Source: Mageeibacillus sp. UBA5438
GTDB taxonomy: Bacteria; Bacillota; Clostridia; Saccharofermentanales; DTU023
Assembly: GCA_002427535.1 (NCBI GenBank)
Contig: DIRK01000006.1
Coordinates: 1-18,310, forward strand
Length of the DNA stretch: 18,310 bases
Direction of reading: 5' to 3'
Shown: positions 7,992 through 15,053 of the stretch, one piece after another
Numbering within the stretch: position 1 is the stretch's first letter
Layout: each line of letters starts with the position of its first letter
Position numbers and translations under genes: made by a program
The notes under the pieces: model-generated
Database searches by the model: none
What the model was told of the DNA's origin: nothing
What the model saw: the letters and a program-made list of their open reading frames with translations, nothing else

Positions 7992-9039
7992 GCTTTTGAT
8001 TGACCGCGCGAAGTTAAAGCACAATATTAAGACTTTGCTTGAGATGACGGCGCCCCTCAATATCCAGACGCATTTTGTCACAAAATGTATCTGTGCCTAC
8101 CGTCCGATTGTGGAGGCGATGAATGAGGCGGGAGCCGAATATTTTGCTGACTCAAGGGTAGAGAACCTTGCCAGCATCCAAGATATTGGATTGTCGCATA
8201 TGCTTGTCAGGATGCCCATGATTTCGGATGCCATGAATGTGGTGCGCCACGCGGACCTGAGTCTTAATTCAGATATGGCCACCATTGAGGCCCTGTCAGA
8301 CGCGGCGCTCGCTTTAGAGCGTGAGCACGGCGTCATCCTGATGGTCGAGATGGGTGACTTGCGAGAAGGCTTCATGCCGGACGAGATTATGGAGACGGCG
8401 TCCCGTGTTTTGAATCTTCGGGGGGTTTGGCTTGCGGGCATCGGCGTGAACTTCAACTGTTACGGCGGCGTGATCCCTGAGACGCATCAATTGGAAGAAC
8501 TCGTGACGATGGCGAAAGCCATCCGCCAGCGCTTTGGCATCCCCCTACCGATCGTATCAGGCGGCAATACGGGCTCCTTGTATCTCATAAAAGAGGGTCG
8601 CATGCCTGAGGGCATCACGCACCTACGCATCGGAGAGGCATACCTGATCGGCATTGAGACGTCTTACAGACGCCCCATCGGCGACATGTACAATGACGTG
8701 TTTACGCTGCGCGCGGAGATTATTGAATTGCGTAATAAACCCTCCGTTCCCGAAGGGCTCATCGGGCCAAATTCCTTTAATGAAATTCCGGTATTCGAGG
8801 ACAAGGGGCAGATATGGCGGGCGATTCTTGCGGTCGGAGAACAGGATACCAAATGTGAAACGCTTAGTTCAAAAGACGGGCGTATTTCATTTCTCGGCTC
8901 ATCAAGCGACCATATGCTCCTTGACGTAACGCACGCTTTAAGAGATTTCAAAGTCGGGGATGTGTTGGAGTTTACGCCGGATTACGCGGCTCTGCTGCGC
9001 GCGATGACCTCGCCTTACGTCACTAAACGTATGGTGTAG
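7978..9039 (+). CDS. orr: Ornithine racemase
   Basis: PLP-dependent racemase of the fold-type III (alanine racemase N-terminal barrel) superfamily, 353 residues from the ATG at 7978. It converts L-ornithine to D-ornithine, the substrate of OraS/OraE. The likely PLP lysine is K36 in THFVTKCICAYRP, where other type III racemases have VxKAxAYG. Further marks are FADSRVENL, VEMGDLREGF, the phosphate-binding VSGGNTGSL and RIGEAYLIG, all characteristic of the ornithine racemase/YhfX-like branch rather than Alr. It overlaps the preceding gene by 14 bases. Its place at the end of the ora block matches characterised ornithine oxidation clusters. This enzyme would feed the pathway with ornithine made by the upstream arc genes. 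Confidence 0.92.
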   Translation: MSFPELLIDRAKLKHNIKTLLEMTAPLNIQTHFVTKCICAYRPIVEAMNEAGAEYFADSRVENLASIQDIGLSHMLVRMPMISDAMNVVRHADLSLNSDMATIEALSDAALALEREHGVILMVEMGDLREGFMPDEIMETASRVLNLRGVWLAGIGVNFNCYGGVIPETHQLEELVTMAKAIRQRFGIPLPIVSGGNTGSLYLIKEGRMPEGITHLRIGEAYLIGIETSYRRPIGDMYNDVFTLRAEIIELRNKPSVPEGLIGPNSFNEIPVFEDKGQIWRAILAVGEQDTKCETLSSKDGRISFLGSSSDHMLLDVTHALRDFKVGDVLEFTPDYAALLRAMTSPYVTKRMV

Positions 9040-9063
9040 AAAATGAGATTGCGGGCATAGGTC

Positions 9064-10227
9064 ATGAAATACTCCGAAACAAAAGATCCGTGGTACACGA
9101 AGAAAACATGGGCCGAAATCTCACAAAGGGCGATCCTTAATAATCTTGAGGTGATCCGTAGAGCTATCGGAGATCCCAAAGTATTTTTGGCGCCCGTTGT
9201 CAAAGCAGACGCCTATGGTCACTGCGCTGAACTTGTGGTCCCTGTCCTAGAAGAAGCGGGCGTGAACCATTTATGTGTCGCAACGGTCGATGAGGCCATT
9301 ATGCTCCGACAGGGAGGCGTGCGCTCGGACATCCTTATTTTCGGGACGACTAAGAGTGAACATGTGCCTTATTTGAAGCGCTACCGGCTGACGCAGTCGC
9401 TTGTGACAGAACATGAAATCGCTTCATTTGCCGCGGCCTCTCAACAATGCGGCGGTCCTCCGCTCAAGATCCACATAAAACTTGACACCGGGATGACACG
9501 CCTGGGGTTGAAGGCCGATGAACGTCACCAGAAGAAAACGGCGGAGACGATGCTTTGGGCATCCCGTGAGCCTCATCTTCAAGTGGAGGGCGTTTACTCT
9601 CATTTGGCGAGCGCGGACACGGATCCCGAGTATTCGCATTTGCAGCTGAAGCGTTTTAATGACACCGTCCAAAAAGCTGAACAACAAGGTTTCCCGCGCG
9701 TCATCCGCCACCTGGCCAGCAGTTCGGCCATCCCGGAACATCGTGACTTTCACCTTGATATGGTGCGCCCGGGGATTGTCCTTTACGGCGGAAAGGCCGG
9801 CCCCTCCGAGGAGGCCTGGCAGGATCTTATGCCCGTCATGACGGTGAAGAGTGTCATTGAGCAGGTGAGTGTCGTCGATAAGGGGACGAAGGTGAGCTAC
9901 GGCGGGACTTGGACCGCAGACGTAGATTCAGTCCTTGCGGTGGTTAACATGGGCTACGGCGACGGCTTATCGAGGCTGTTGTCAAATCGGGGACACTTCT
10001 ACCATAAGGGAAAAAGGGCGCCGATCCGGGGGCGTGTCTGCATGGATCGCTGCATCATTGATGTCACTTCGATCCCGGATGTGAAGGCCGGCGATGAGGT
10101 CATGTTTTTCGGGCAGGATCATGGCGTTCGGCAAAACGCTTCCGAGTTGGCGTACCTTTGTCAGACCATTGACTATGAATTATTTTGCAATATCCATGAG
10201 CGCGTGCCGCGTGTGCGGGTTGACTAG
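9064..10227 (+). CDS. alr: Alanine racemase
   Basis: Alanine racemase of 387 residues, normal length. PLP lysine K47 lies in PVVKADAYGHC; the last residue of this motif is usually glycine. The second catalytic residue, tyrosine, is Y279 in VSYGGTWTA. Also present are KLDTGMTRLG, VYSHLASAD, RPGIVLYGG, VNMGYGDG and RVCMDRCIIDVT. It interconverts L- and D-alanine in the cytoplasm, usually for peptidoglycan. It begins 24 bases after orr on the same strand with only a weak ribosome binding site (AGGTC close to the ATG), so it probably belongs to the operon. AKP thiolase is described as releasing D-alanine, so a catabolic or balancing role is plausible beside the cell-wall one. An imperfect hairpin follows. 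Confidence 0.94.
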   Translation: MKYSETKDPWYTKKTWAEISQRAILNNLEVIRRAIGDPKVFLAPVVKADAYGHCAELVVPVLEEAGVNHLCVATVDEAIMLRQGGVRSDILIFGTTKSEHVPYLKRYRLTQSLVTEHEIASFAAASQQCGGPPLKIHIKLDTGMTRLGLKADERHQKKTAETMLWASREPHLQVEGVYSHLASADTDPEYSHLQLKRFNDTVQKAEQQGFPRVIRHLASSSAIPEHRDFHLDMVRPGIVLYGGKAGPSEEAWQDLMPVMTVKSVIEQVSVVDKGTKVSYGGTWTADVDSVLAVVNMGYGDGLSRLLSNRGHFYHKGKRAPIRGRVCMDRCIIDVTSIPDVKAGDEVMFFGQDHGVRQNASELAYLCQTIDYELFCNIHERVPRVRVD

Positions 10228-10261
10228 TCCATTTTTCGTTTCAAAATGATTATCCTAAACG

Positions 10262-10294
10262 GACAAACGACCGGGAGGGGGTCCGGCCGTTGTC
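10262..10294 (+). terminator. Imperfect GC-rich hairpin after alr (possible weak or Rho-dependent end)
   Basis: GACAAACGACCGG can pair with CCGGCCGTTGTC around an eight-base loop, with one bulged A and one A-C mismatch. No T-run follows, so it is not a textbook intrinsic terminator. It is the only candidate end signal for the long catabolic operon in the visible gap. Confidence 0.35.
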
Positions 10295-10379
10295 TTATGC
10301 TAAAAGCAAAACGAGTATTTATGAATTATTATGAAAGCAGTTTATCACTTAGAATGCACCTATGTCAACACCTCAAAAA

Positions 10380-10408
10380 TTGAAGATAGAATAATATACA
10401 ATCATAAT
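10380..10408 (+). promoter_or_regulatory. Candidate sigma-A promoter for the HisE-like gene
   Basis: TTGAAG (10380-10385) and CATAAT (10403-10408) are separated by 17 bases and match the -35 and -10 consensus at 4 of 6 and 5 of 6 positions. The surrounding DNA is AT-rich. The start codon lies about 70 bases downstream. Confidence 0.5.
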
Positions 10409-10479
10409 TGCATATACATGATTTATATGAGAATTCGGCTGTGTTATGCTGGCCGAAGAACATGAAAGGAGCCATAGCC

Positions 10480-10794
10480 ATGGAGCAACCGCATGACGCG
10501 ATCCTTGAAGAGCTTTATGAACTTGTCATTGAGCGCGCCCGTCATCCCGAGCTCGGTTCGTATACGAACTACCTGCTTGACAAGGGACTTGATAAGATTT
10601 TGAACAAATTGGGTGTCCAGGCGATTGAGGTCGCGATCGCGGCCAAGAACGGCCGCAAGAGCGACATCGTGTTTGAGAGCGCAGATCTGGTGTATCACCT
10701 GATTGTTTTGCTCGCGGCCTCAAGTATCCCCTTAGAGGACTTGATCGCGGAGTTAAGAAAGAGAAGGACCTTTTCAGAGCACAACAGCGTCTGA
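10480..10794 (+). CDS. hisE: Stand-alone HisE-like phosphoribosyl-ATP pyrophosphohydrolase
   Basis: All-alpha NTP pyrophosphohydrolase (MazG-like fold) of 104 residues, the usual HisE length. HisE hydrolyses phosphoribosyl-ATP to phosphoribosyl-AMP in step 2 of histidine synthesis. Strongly HisE-like are ELGSYTNYLLDKGLDKILNK (residues 24-43), IAAKNGRKSDIVFESADLVY and EDLIAELRKRR. The second metal motif ExxD is kept as E66-SA-D69. The first motif, normally GEEATE, reads GVQAIE here (residues 45-50): V46 and Q47 replace the two adjacent glutamates and only E50 remains, which questions normal catalysis. The ATG at 10480 follows AAAGGAG with eight-base spacing; a TTG at 10408 lies in the promoter. 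No other his gene is visible, and the 3' end overlaps the convergent ATPase gene by 21 bases. Confidence 0.8.
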   Translation: MEQPHDAILEELYELVIERARHPELGSYTNYLLDKGLDKILNKLGVQAIEVAIAAKNGRKSDIVFESADLVYHLIVLLAASSIPLEDLIAELRKRRTFSEHNSV

Positions 10795-12765
10795 TGACTT
10801 CGCGCCGTAATAGGCGCGAAGTGAGTTCAACACCGCCAGGAGCATGACGCCCGTATCGGCAAAGACCGCTCCCCACAGGGGCGCGATGCCGACGGCGCCC
10901 AAGACCATCAACATTGTTTTGACAAGCAAGATTAGGATCACATTTTCGAACACACGTTTTTTCGTTCGTTTGGAAATGGCGATCATGTCTGCGACGCGGG
11001 CCACATTGTCGGTCATAATGACCGCGTCCGCGGACTCGATGGCCGCGTCTGAGCCAAGACCACCGATCGCGATGCCGACGTCGGCGAGGCGAAGCACGGG
11101 TGCGTCATTAATGCCGTCTCCGACAAAGGCGGTTGTGGCGCTGGTCTTACTTTTCATGTTTTCAAATTCTGACAGTTTATCTTCCGGCAGAAGTTCTGAG
11201 GCCCAATGATCAGCCTCAACATTTTTGGCCACTTCGGCGACCGCGTTTTCGTGATCACCTGACAGAATCGCGATCGTTCGAACCCCTTGTTGCCTGAGTG
11301 AGCGCATGGCGGCCTTAGCGTTGTCTCTCAATGCGTCCGCCACAAAGAATGTGCCAAGGTATCGGCCTTCTTTCGCGATATGGATGACGGTCGCGGCGCG
11401 AGTGTCATCCTCAAGAGGAACTTCAATGCCATGGCGTTCCATCAATTTATGGTTGCCCGCAAGATACTCGATGCCGTCTTTTTCGGCGACGATGCCGTGG
11501 CCTGCCAGTTCTTCCAACTTGTCGGCGGCGGGTATTGTATCCAAATCGATTAAAGCTTCATCGGCATAATGCCGGATCGCTTCCGCGACAGGGTGGGTTG
11601 AATGCTGCTCGGTGAAGGCTGCGGCACGAATCAAATCCTTTTCATCAACGCCTGAAGCGGTGATTTTGTCGACGACGGTAAAATTGCCGGCGGTCAGTGT
11701 GCCTGTCTTATCGAAGACGACGGTGTCAAGTTTGGCCAAGGCCTCAAGGTACTGACTTCCCCGGATGTAGATGCCGCGCTTGGAGGCATTGCCGATGCCG
11801 GCGATGTAGGCCAAGGGCACCGAGATGACAAGGGCGCAGGGGCATGAGATGACCAGGAAGCTTAAGGCCCTGTAGAGCCACAGTTGGAAGTCCTGGGAGA
11901 AGATAAGCACAGGGATGGCGACTAAGAGTGCGGCCAAGGCGACGACGATGGGCGTGTAAACGCGTGAAAAACGCTCGGTGAACATTTCGATCTTTGTTTT
12001 TTTCTTTCCGGCGGCCTCCGCCAGGTCCATGATGCGCATGACGGCGGAGTGTTGCTCGTCGCGCAGGGCGGTGAGTTCAAGCCTTGTCTGGCCGTTGATC
12101 GCGCCTGCCATTACCGTGTCACCCGTATTGACCGCAACCGGCCGTGACTCACCTGTGAGGGCGGAATAGTCGACAAAGCCCGTGCCCTCGTTAAGCTGTC
12201 CGTCAATGGGCACGCGTTCGCCGGGATATACGAGAATCAAGTCGCCGGGGCGGAGGGTTTGGGGGCTTGCATCTTCCACTAGGTCGCCTGTTTTTAAATG
12301 AGCGACAAGCGGTCGTATGTCGTTTAATGCGTCGATGGAGCGTCGAGTGCGGTCGACGGTGCGGTCCTCAAGGCCTTCCCCGATGAGATACAGGATCATG
12401 ACGGCAAAGCCTTCGGCGTATTCCCCGATGGCAAAGGCGCCGGTGGTGGCGACGGTCATGAGAAAGTGTTGCGAAAAAATGTCGCCGCGCCAAAAACCTC
12501 TGATGGCTCTCACGATGACGCCCGCGCCGACGATGAGATATCCGATCAAAAAAAGCAAAAAGGATAGCGTTGCCCGATCGCGCAAGAAAAGGGCAAGGAC
12601 GAAGAGAACAGATCCTACAATGAGCCGGACCGGGATCGAGGTGAGTTGTTCGATTTTCGGGTGCCGGGCAATGAAACGATCGATGAAGTTTTCTTCGTAG
12701 CTGTGACAGCTGTCGCAGCAGCCGCCGTGTTGAGCTTCAGTTGTACAAGCGCTGTGTTTATCCAT
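10774..12765 (-). CDS. Heavy-metal (Zn/Cd/Pb) exporting P1B-2-type ATPase
   Basis: CadA/ZntA-like cation pump of 663 residues in the cell membrane. In order: a Cys/His-rich N-terminal tail (C7, H13, C16, C17, C20, H21) instead of a folded HMA domain; membrane helices from about 45 onward; the TGES actuator loop (204-207); CPC in the transport helix (308-310); the phosphorylated aspartate in DKTGTLT (352-358); HP (391-392); and GDGINDAP (549-556). K616 and D637 in the last two helices are the residues typical of the Zn/Cd/Pb subgroup. It should expel Zn(II), Cd(II) or Pb(II). It lies 19 bases after an ArsR/SmtB-family repressor gene on the same strand, so the two form an operon controlled by metal. 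A weak AAAGGA lies rather far upstream of the start. Confidence 0.93.
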   Translation of the reverse strand: MDKHSACTTEAQHGGCCDSCHSYEENFIDRFIARHPKIEQLTSIPVRLIVGSVLFVLALFLRDRATLSFLLFLIGYLIVGAGVIVRAIRGFWRGDIFSQHFLMTVATTGAFAIGEYAEGFAVMILYLIGEGLEDRTVDRTRRSIDALNDIRPLVAHLKTGDLVEDASPQTLRPGDLILVYPGERVPIDGQLNEGTGFVDYSALTGESRPVAVNTGDTVMAGAINGQTRLELTALRDEQHSAVMRIMDLAEAAGKKKTKIEMFTERFSRVYTPIVVALAALLVAIPVLIFSQDFQLWLYRALSFLVISCPCALVISVPLAYIAGIGNASKRGIYIRGSQYLEALAKLDTVVFDKTGTLTAGNFTVVDKITASGVDEKDLIRAAAFTEQHSTHPVAEAIRHYADEALIDLDTIPAADKLEELAGHGIVAEKDGIEYLAGNHKLMERHGIEVPLEDDTRAATVIHIAKEGRYLGTFFVADALRDNAKAAMRSLRQQGVRTIAILSGDHENAVAEVAKNVEADHWASELLPEDKLSEFENMKSKTSATTAFVGDGINDAPVLRLADVGIAIGGLGSDAAIESADAVIMTDNVARVADMIAISKRTKKRVFENVILILLVKTMLMVLGAVGIAPLWGAVFADTGVMLLAVLNSLRAYYGAKSSDAVVL

Positions 12766-12784
12766 CTTTTAAGATTGCCATCCT

Positions 12785-13156
12785 TTATTTTTCGTTTAAG
12801 TGTTCTGTGCCGACGTCCAAGATCTGTTTGACATGCTCATCCATGAGCGTGTAGTAGATGACCTTGCCTTCGCGGCGATTTTTTACAAGCCTTGCGGCGC
12901 GCAGGACGCGCAGTTGGTGCGAGATCGCCGACTGTGACATCGAAAGGAGTGCCGACAGGTCGCATACACATAGTTCTGAGTGGTGAAGGGCACAAAGGAT
13001 GCGCACCCTTGTTGAATCACCGAATACTTTAAAAAACTCTGCCAGATTGAACAGAAAATCATCGTCCGGCATGGATAGGTATACGCTTCTGACGCGATCC
13101 TCGTGGATCATGGGGACATCGCAAAAGATATCGTGGTCGTCCAGTGAATGGGCCAT
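12785..13156 (-). CDS. ArsR/SmtB-family metal-sensing repressor (CadC/SmtB-like)
   Basis: Winged-helix repressor of 123 residues that should release its operator when it binds metal. The helix-turn-helix is around SQSAISHQLRVLR (74-86), followed by the wing NRREGKVIYYTL. Two metal sites are recognisable. ELCVCD (61-66; C63, C65) is the alpha-3 thiolate site of ArsR/CadC proteins, with C12 in the N-terminal arm a possible third ligand. D106, H108, H119 and E122 reproduce exactly the alpha-5 spacing D-x-H-x10-H-x2-E of the SmtB zinc site. The start at 13156 has AAGGGGGAA upstream. It heads an operon with the P1B-2 ATPase and has an operator-like inverted repeat just upstream, so it probably represses itself and the pump. 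Confidence 0.93.
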   Translation of the reverse strand: MAHSLDDHDIFCDVPMIHEDRVRSVYLSMPDDDFLFNLAEFFKVFGDSTRVRILCALHHSELCVCDLSALLSMSQSAISHQLRVLRAARLVKNRREGKVIYYTLMDEHVKQILDVGTEHLNEK

Positions 13157-13180
13157 GGCTTCCCCCTTCTAATGTTCAAG

Positions 13181-13204
13181 ATATATGAACATCTGCTCAT
13201 ATAT
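13181..13204. promoter_or_regulatory. SmtB/CadC-type 12-2-12-like operator
   Basis: The arms ATATATGAACA (13181-13191) and TGCTCATATAT (13194-13204) are inverted repeats, 11-2-11 with one mismatched pair. This is the size, symmetry and TGAA-centred sequence of operators bound by SmtB/CzrA/CadC repressors. It sits 25-48 bases upstream of the repressor start and touches the candidate -10 box of its promoter, so binding would block transcription. Confidence 0.75.
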
Positions 13205-13231
13205 GGTAACGTATTCCCGTATGAAAAACAA
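13203..13231 (-). promoter_or_regulatory. Candidate promoter of the metal-sensor/efflux operon
   Basis: Read on the minus strand, TTGTTT (13231-13226) and TACCAT (13208-13203) are spaced by 17 bases. The operator-like inverted repeat begins at the -10 box and covers the expected transcription start. The -35 match is modest (3 of 6). Confidence 0.45.
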
Positions 13232-13234
13232 GGT

Positions 13235-13263
13235 TTGCATCAGAGGCAAAATGATGCTAATAT
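13235..13263 (+). promoter_or_regulatory. Candidate extended -10 promoter for rpmB
   Basis: TTGCAT (13235-13240) and TAATAT (13258-13263) are 17 bases apart, and TGC lies directly before the -10 box, giving an extended -10 element. The leader to the rpmB start would be about 55 bases. This promoter is back to back with that of the metal-efflux operon. Confidence 0.6.
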
Positions 13264-13325
13264 ACCAGTTGCGCCTTTTAAGCGATCAATAAGCGGGCAA
13301 AGCCCCTCTTTTAAGGAGATAGACA

Positions 13326-13523
13326 ATGGCCAGATGTGAAATTTGTGACAAACACATGTTCTTCGGCAGAAAAATCAAGATTACGCGTTCGCAGATTTCG
13401 GGCCGCGGTCTTCATCGTCAGCGTGCGAACGTCAAGCGCGTGCACGTTGTCGTAGACGGGGTTCCGAAGCGGATGAACGTCTGCACACGCTGTCTGAGAA
13501 GCGGGGCCGTTGAACGCGCCTAA
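13326..13523 (+). CDS. rpmB: 50S ribosomal protein L28
   Basis: Large-subunit ribosomal protein L28, 65 residues, full length. It begins MARCEICDK and ends NVCTRCLRSGAVERA; the VxVVDGVPKRMNVCTRCLRSG block is the family signature. The cysteine pairs C4/C7 and C53/C56 form the zinc-ribbon (C+) version of L28. AAGGAG lies eight bases before the ATG. It is a single-gene unit between its own promoter and a strong terminator, as is common for rpmB in Bacillota. Confidence 0.95.
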   Translation: MARCEICDKHMFFGRKIKITRSQISGRGLHRQRANVKRVHVVVDGVPKRMNVCTRCLRSGAVERA

Positions 13524-13548
13524 TTTTTCTATTAAGAACAAAAAACGC

Positions 13549-13586
13549 AACAAAAAGGTCGGGCAATAAGCCCGACTTTTTTGTTG
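13549..13586. terminator. Bidirectional intrinsic terminator between rpmB and the rnf operon
   Basis: GTCGGGC (13558-13564) pairs with GCCCGAC (13570-13576) around an AATAA loop. The stem extends outward through A-run/T-run pairing to CAAC and GTTG. TTTTTTG follows on the plus strand, and the A-run gives a T-run on the minus strand. It can therefore stop rpmB transcription and the convergent rnf transcript alike. Confidence 0.9.
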
Positions 13587-13595
13587 CCATTCATC

Positions 13596-14435
13596 TTACG
13601 AGGCTTCCGGTCCTTCCAACAAGCCCTGGCGAATCGCGTTAGTCGGGCAGACCTTGACACATTCGCCGCAGTGAATGCAGATCTCCTGATCAATGACCGC
13701 CAGGTTATCTTCAATCTTGATCGCTTGTACCGGGCAGACACGCACACAGCGCCCGCAGGCAATACAACCCACCTTACAGGCCTTCCTGACCACTTTCGCG
13801 GGCCAGTGATTAGAGCAGGTGACATTGGTCGCCAATTCATGCTTGGGGATCATGTGGATCAGGTGCTTCGGACAGGCATCCACGCATTTGCCGCAAGCCG
13901 TGCAGTTATTGTGGTTCACATGGGCAATGCCATTTTCCAAATAAAGCGCGTTAAACTCACACACAGCGACGCAGTCACCAAATCCGAGACAGCCAAAAGT
14001 GCAGGAGTTAGGTCCCGCAAAAAGGCCGGCCGCGGAAGCACAGTGAGGCGTACCCGTATAGTCGAAGCGCTTCGTTGTATTCTCGGTCGTGCCCTGACAG
14101 AACACATTGGCGACAAGCGGCACGACGGTGCCGGCTTCCACACCCATCACTTCGGCGACCGCTGTGGCCGTATCCTGGCCTCCCGCGGTGCAAAGCGTGG
14201 TCTTAGGCTCCTCCCCGGAGGCTAAGGCGGCCGCGTAAGCCGCACAGCCGCTGTAACCGCAACCCCCGCAGTTGACACCGGGCAAAACGTCTTCCAGCGT
14301 CTTTTGCAGGGGGTTTTCTTCCACACGGAAGAAGCGGAAGACAAGCAGTATGACAATCCCCGAAAAAAGCGCAATCCCGGCGCCGATGAGCGCCGGTAAC
14401 ACGATGGGGTTTTGCGTGATGACAGACAGTAACAT
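13596..14435 (-). CDS. rnfB: Rnf complex subunit RnfB (multi-cluster ferredoxin protein)
   Basis: RnfB, 279 residues, the ferredoxin-facing electron-entry subunit of the ferredoxin:NAD+ oxidoreductase. An N-terminal membrane helix spans about residues 12-34. The Fe-S domain with NCGGCGYSGC (C56, C59, C64) and C82 follows. Then come four cysteine-rich segments: C145/C149/C155/C159, C178/C181/C184/C188, C220/C224/C227/C230/C234 and C253/C256/C259/C263. The last three read as ferredoxin-type [4Fe-4S] sites. The ATG at 14435 is preferred over a TTG at 14438; GGAGG lies nine bases before the ATG. It is the last gene of the rnfCDGEAB operon and ends just before the shared terminator. Confidence 0.95.
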   Translation of the reverse strand: MLLSVITQNPIVLPALIGAGIALFSGIVILLVFRFFRVEENPLQKTLEDVLPGVNCGGCGYSGCAAYAAALASGEEPKTTLCTAGGQDTATAVAEVMGVEAGTVVPLVANVFCQGTTENTTKRFDYTGTPHCASAAGLFAGPNSCTFGCLGFGDCVAVCEFNALYLENGIAHVNHNNCTACGKCVDACPKHLIHMIPKHELATNVTCSNHWPAKVVRKACKVGCIACGRCVRVCPVQAIKIEDNLAVIDQEICIHCGECVKVCPTNAIRQGLLEGPEAS

Positions 14436-14462
14436 CAATAAATTCCTCCGACAATCCGGGCC

Positions 14463-15053
14463 TTACCCGAACAGATTCTCAATGACGCCCTTAAATCCCA
14501 TGAACGACACTGACACAATGGACGCGGCCATCAGGGTGGAAGGCAAACCTTCCATGAAATCGGGGATATCGGCTTTTTCCATTTTTTCACGCACGCCGGT
14601 GAAAAGGAACATGGCCAGCATATAGCCGACACCCGCACCGAGCGAGGACATCATGGCGGCGGGAAAACTGTAGATCTCGGATATGTTAATCAGCATGACG
14701 CCCAGGATGGCGCAGTTGGTGGTAATCAAGGGCAGGTAAATCCCCATCGCCTTGTAAAGCGGGGGGAAGGCCTTGCGAATCACAGCTTCCAGTACCTGCA
14801 CCACCGAAGCGATGACAAGGATGAACACGACCGTCTGCAGGTAGCCGAGGTTGACAGGCTCCAAAAGCGACCAGTAAATCGGATAGGTGACCGCGGTTGC
14901 GAACAGCATGACGAAGATGACCGCCACGCTCATTCCCATCGCGTTTTTCAAACTCTTTGTCAGTCCCAAGAAGGAGCAGACGCCCAAAAAGCGCGACAGA
15001 ACCAAGTTGTCAATCAGGATGACACTGAACAGAATAATAAGAAATTCTTTCAT
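14463..15053 (-). CDS. rnfA: Rnf complex subunit RnfA
   Basis: Integral membrane subunit RnfA, 196 residues with about six hydrophobic helices. The NLVLSRFLGVCSFLG segment near the N-terminus and LPLITTNCAILG near residue 108-118 carry C26 and C114, the cysteines that in Rnf/Nqr-type complexes share an in-membrane iron-sulfur cluster with RnfE. The start codon directly follows the rnfE stop, with GAGGAT upstream as ribosome binding site. It passes electrons across the membrane and contributes to the ion path. RnfA and RnfE are homologous; gene order settles which is which. Confidence 0.95.
   Translation of the reverse strand: MKEFLIILFSVILIDNLVLSRFLGVCSFLGLTKSLKNAMGMSVAVIFVMLFATAVTYPIYWSLLEPVNLGYLQTVVFILVIASVVQVLEAVIRKAFPPLYKAMGIYLPLITTNCAILGVMLINISEIYSFPAAMMSSLGAGVGYMLAMFLFTGVREKMEKADIPDFMEGLPSTLMAASIVSVSFMGFKGVIENLFG

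Larger units (their letters stand above)
10228..10479. other. AT-rich intergenic gap between alr and the HisE-like gene
   Basis: This stretch of 252 bases is visibly richer in A+T than its surroundings, especially 10310-10430. It holds the imperfect hairpin near 10262-10294 and a promoter-like pair of hexamers near 10380-10408. No protein of convincing length or composition is encoded in it on either strand. I see no tRNA, repeat or recognisable riboswitch fold. Confidence 0.6.

Noticed and set aside
10408..10479. TTG start at 10408 for the HisE-like gene
   Set aside because: The extra residues have no HisE match and the region overlaps the promoter; AAAGGAG supports the ATG at 10480.
13295..13305. 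Small GGGC-aaa-GCCC hairpin in the rpmB leader as an attenuator
   Set aside because: Four base pairs with a three-base loop close to the ribosome binding site; this can arise by chance.
13581..14225. Plus-strand open frame of 214 codons opposite rnfB
   Set aside because: It runs through the terminator region and antisense to the cysteine clusters of rnfB; no recognisable protein and no ribosome binding site.
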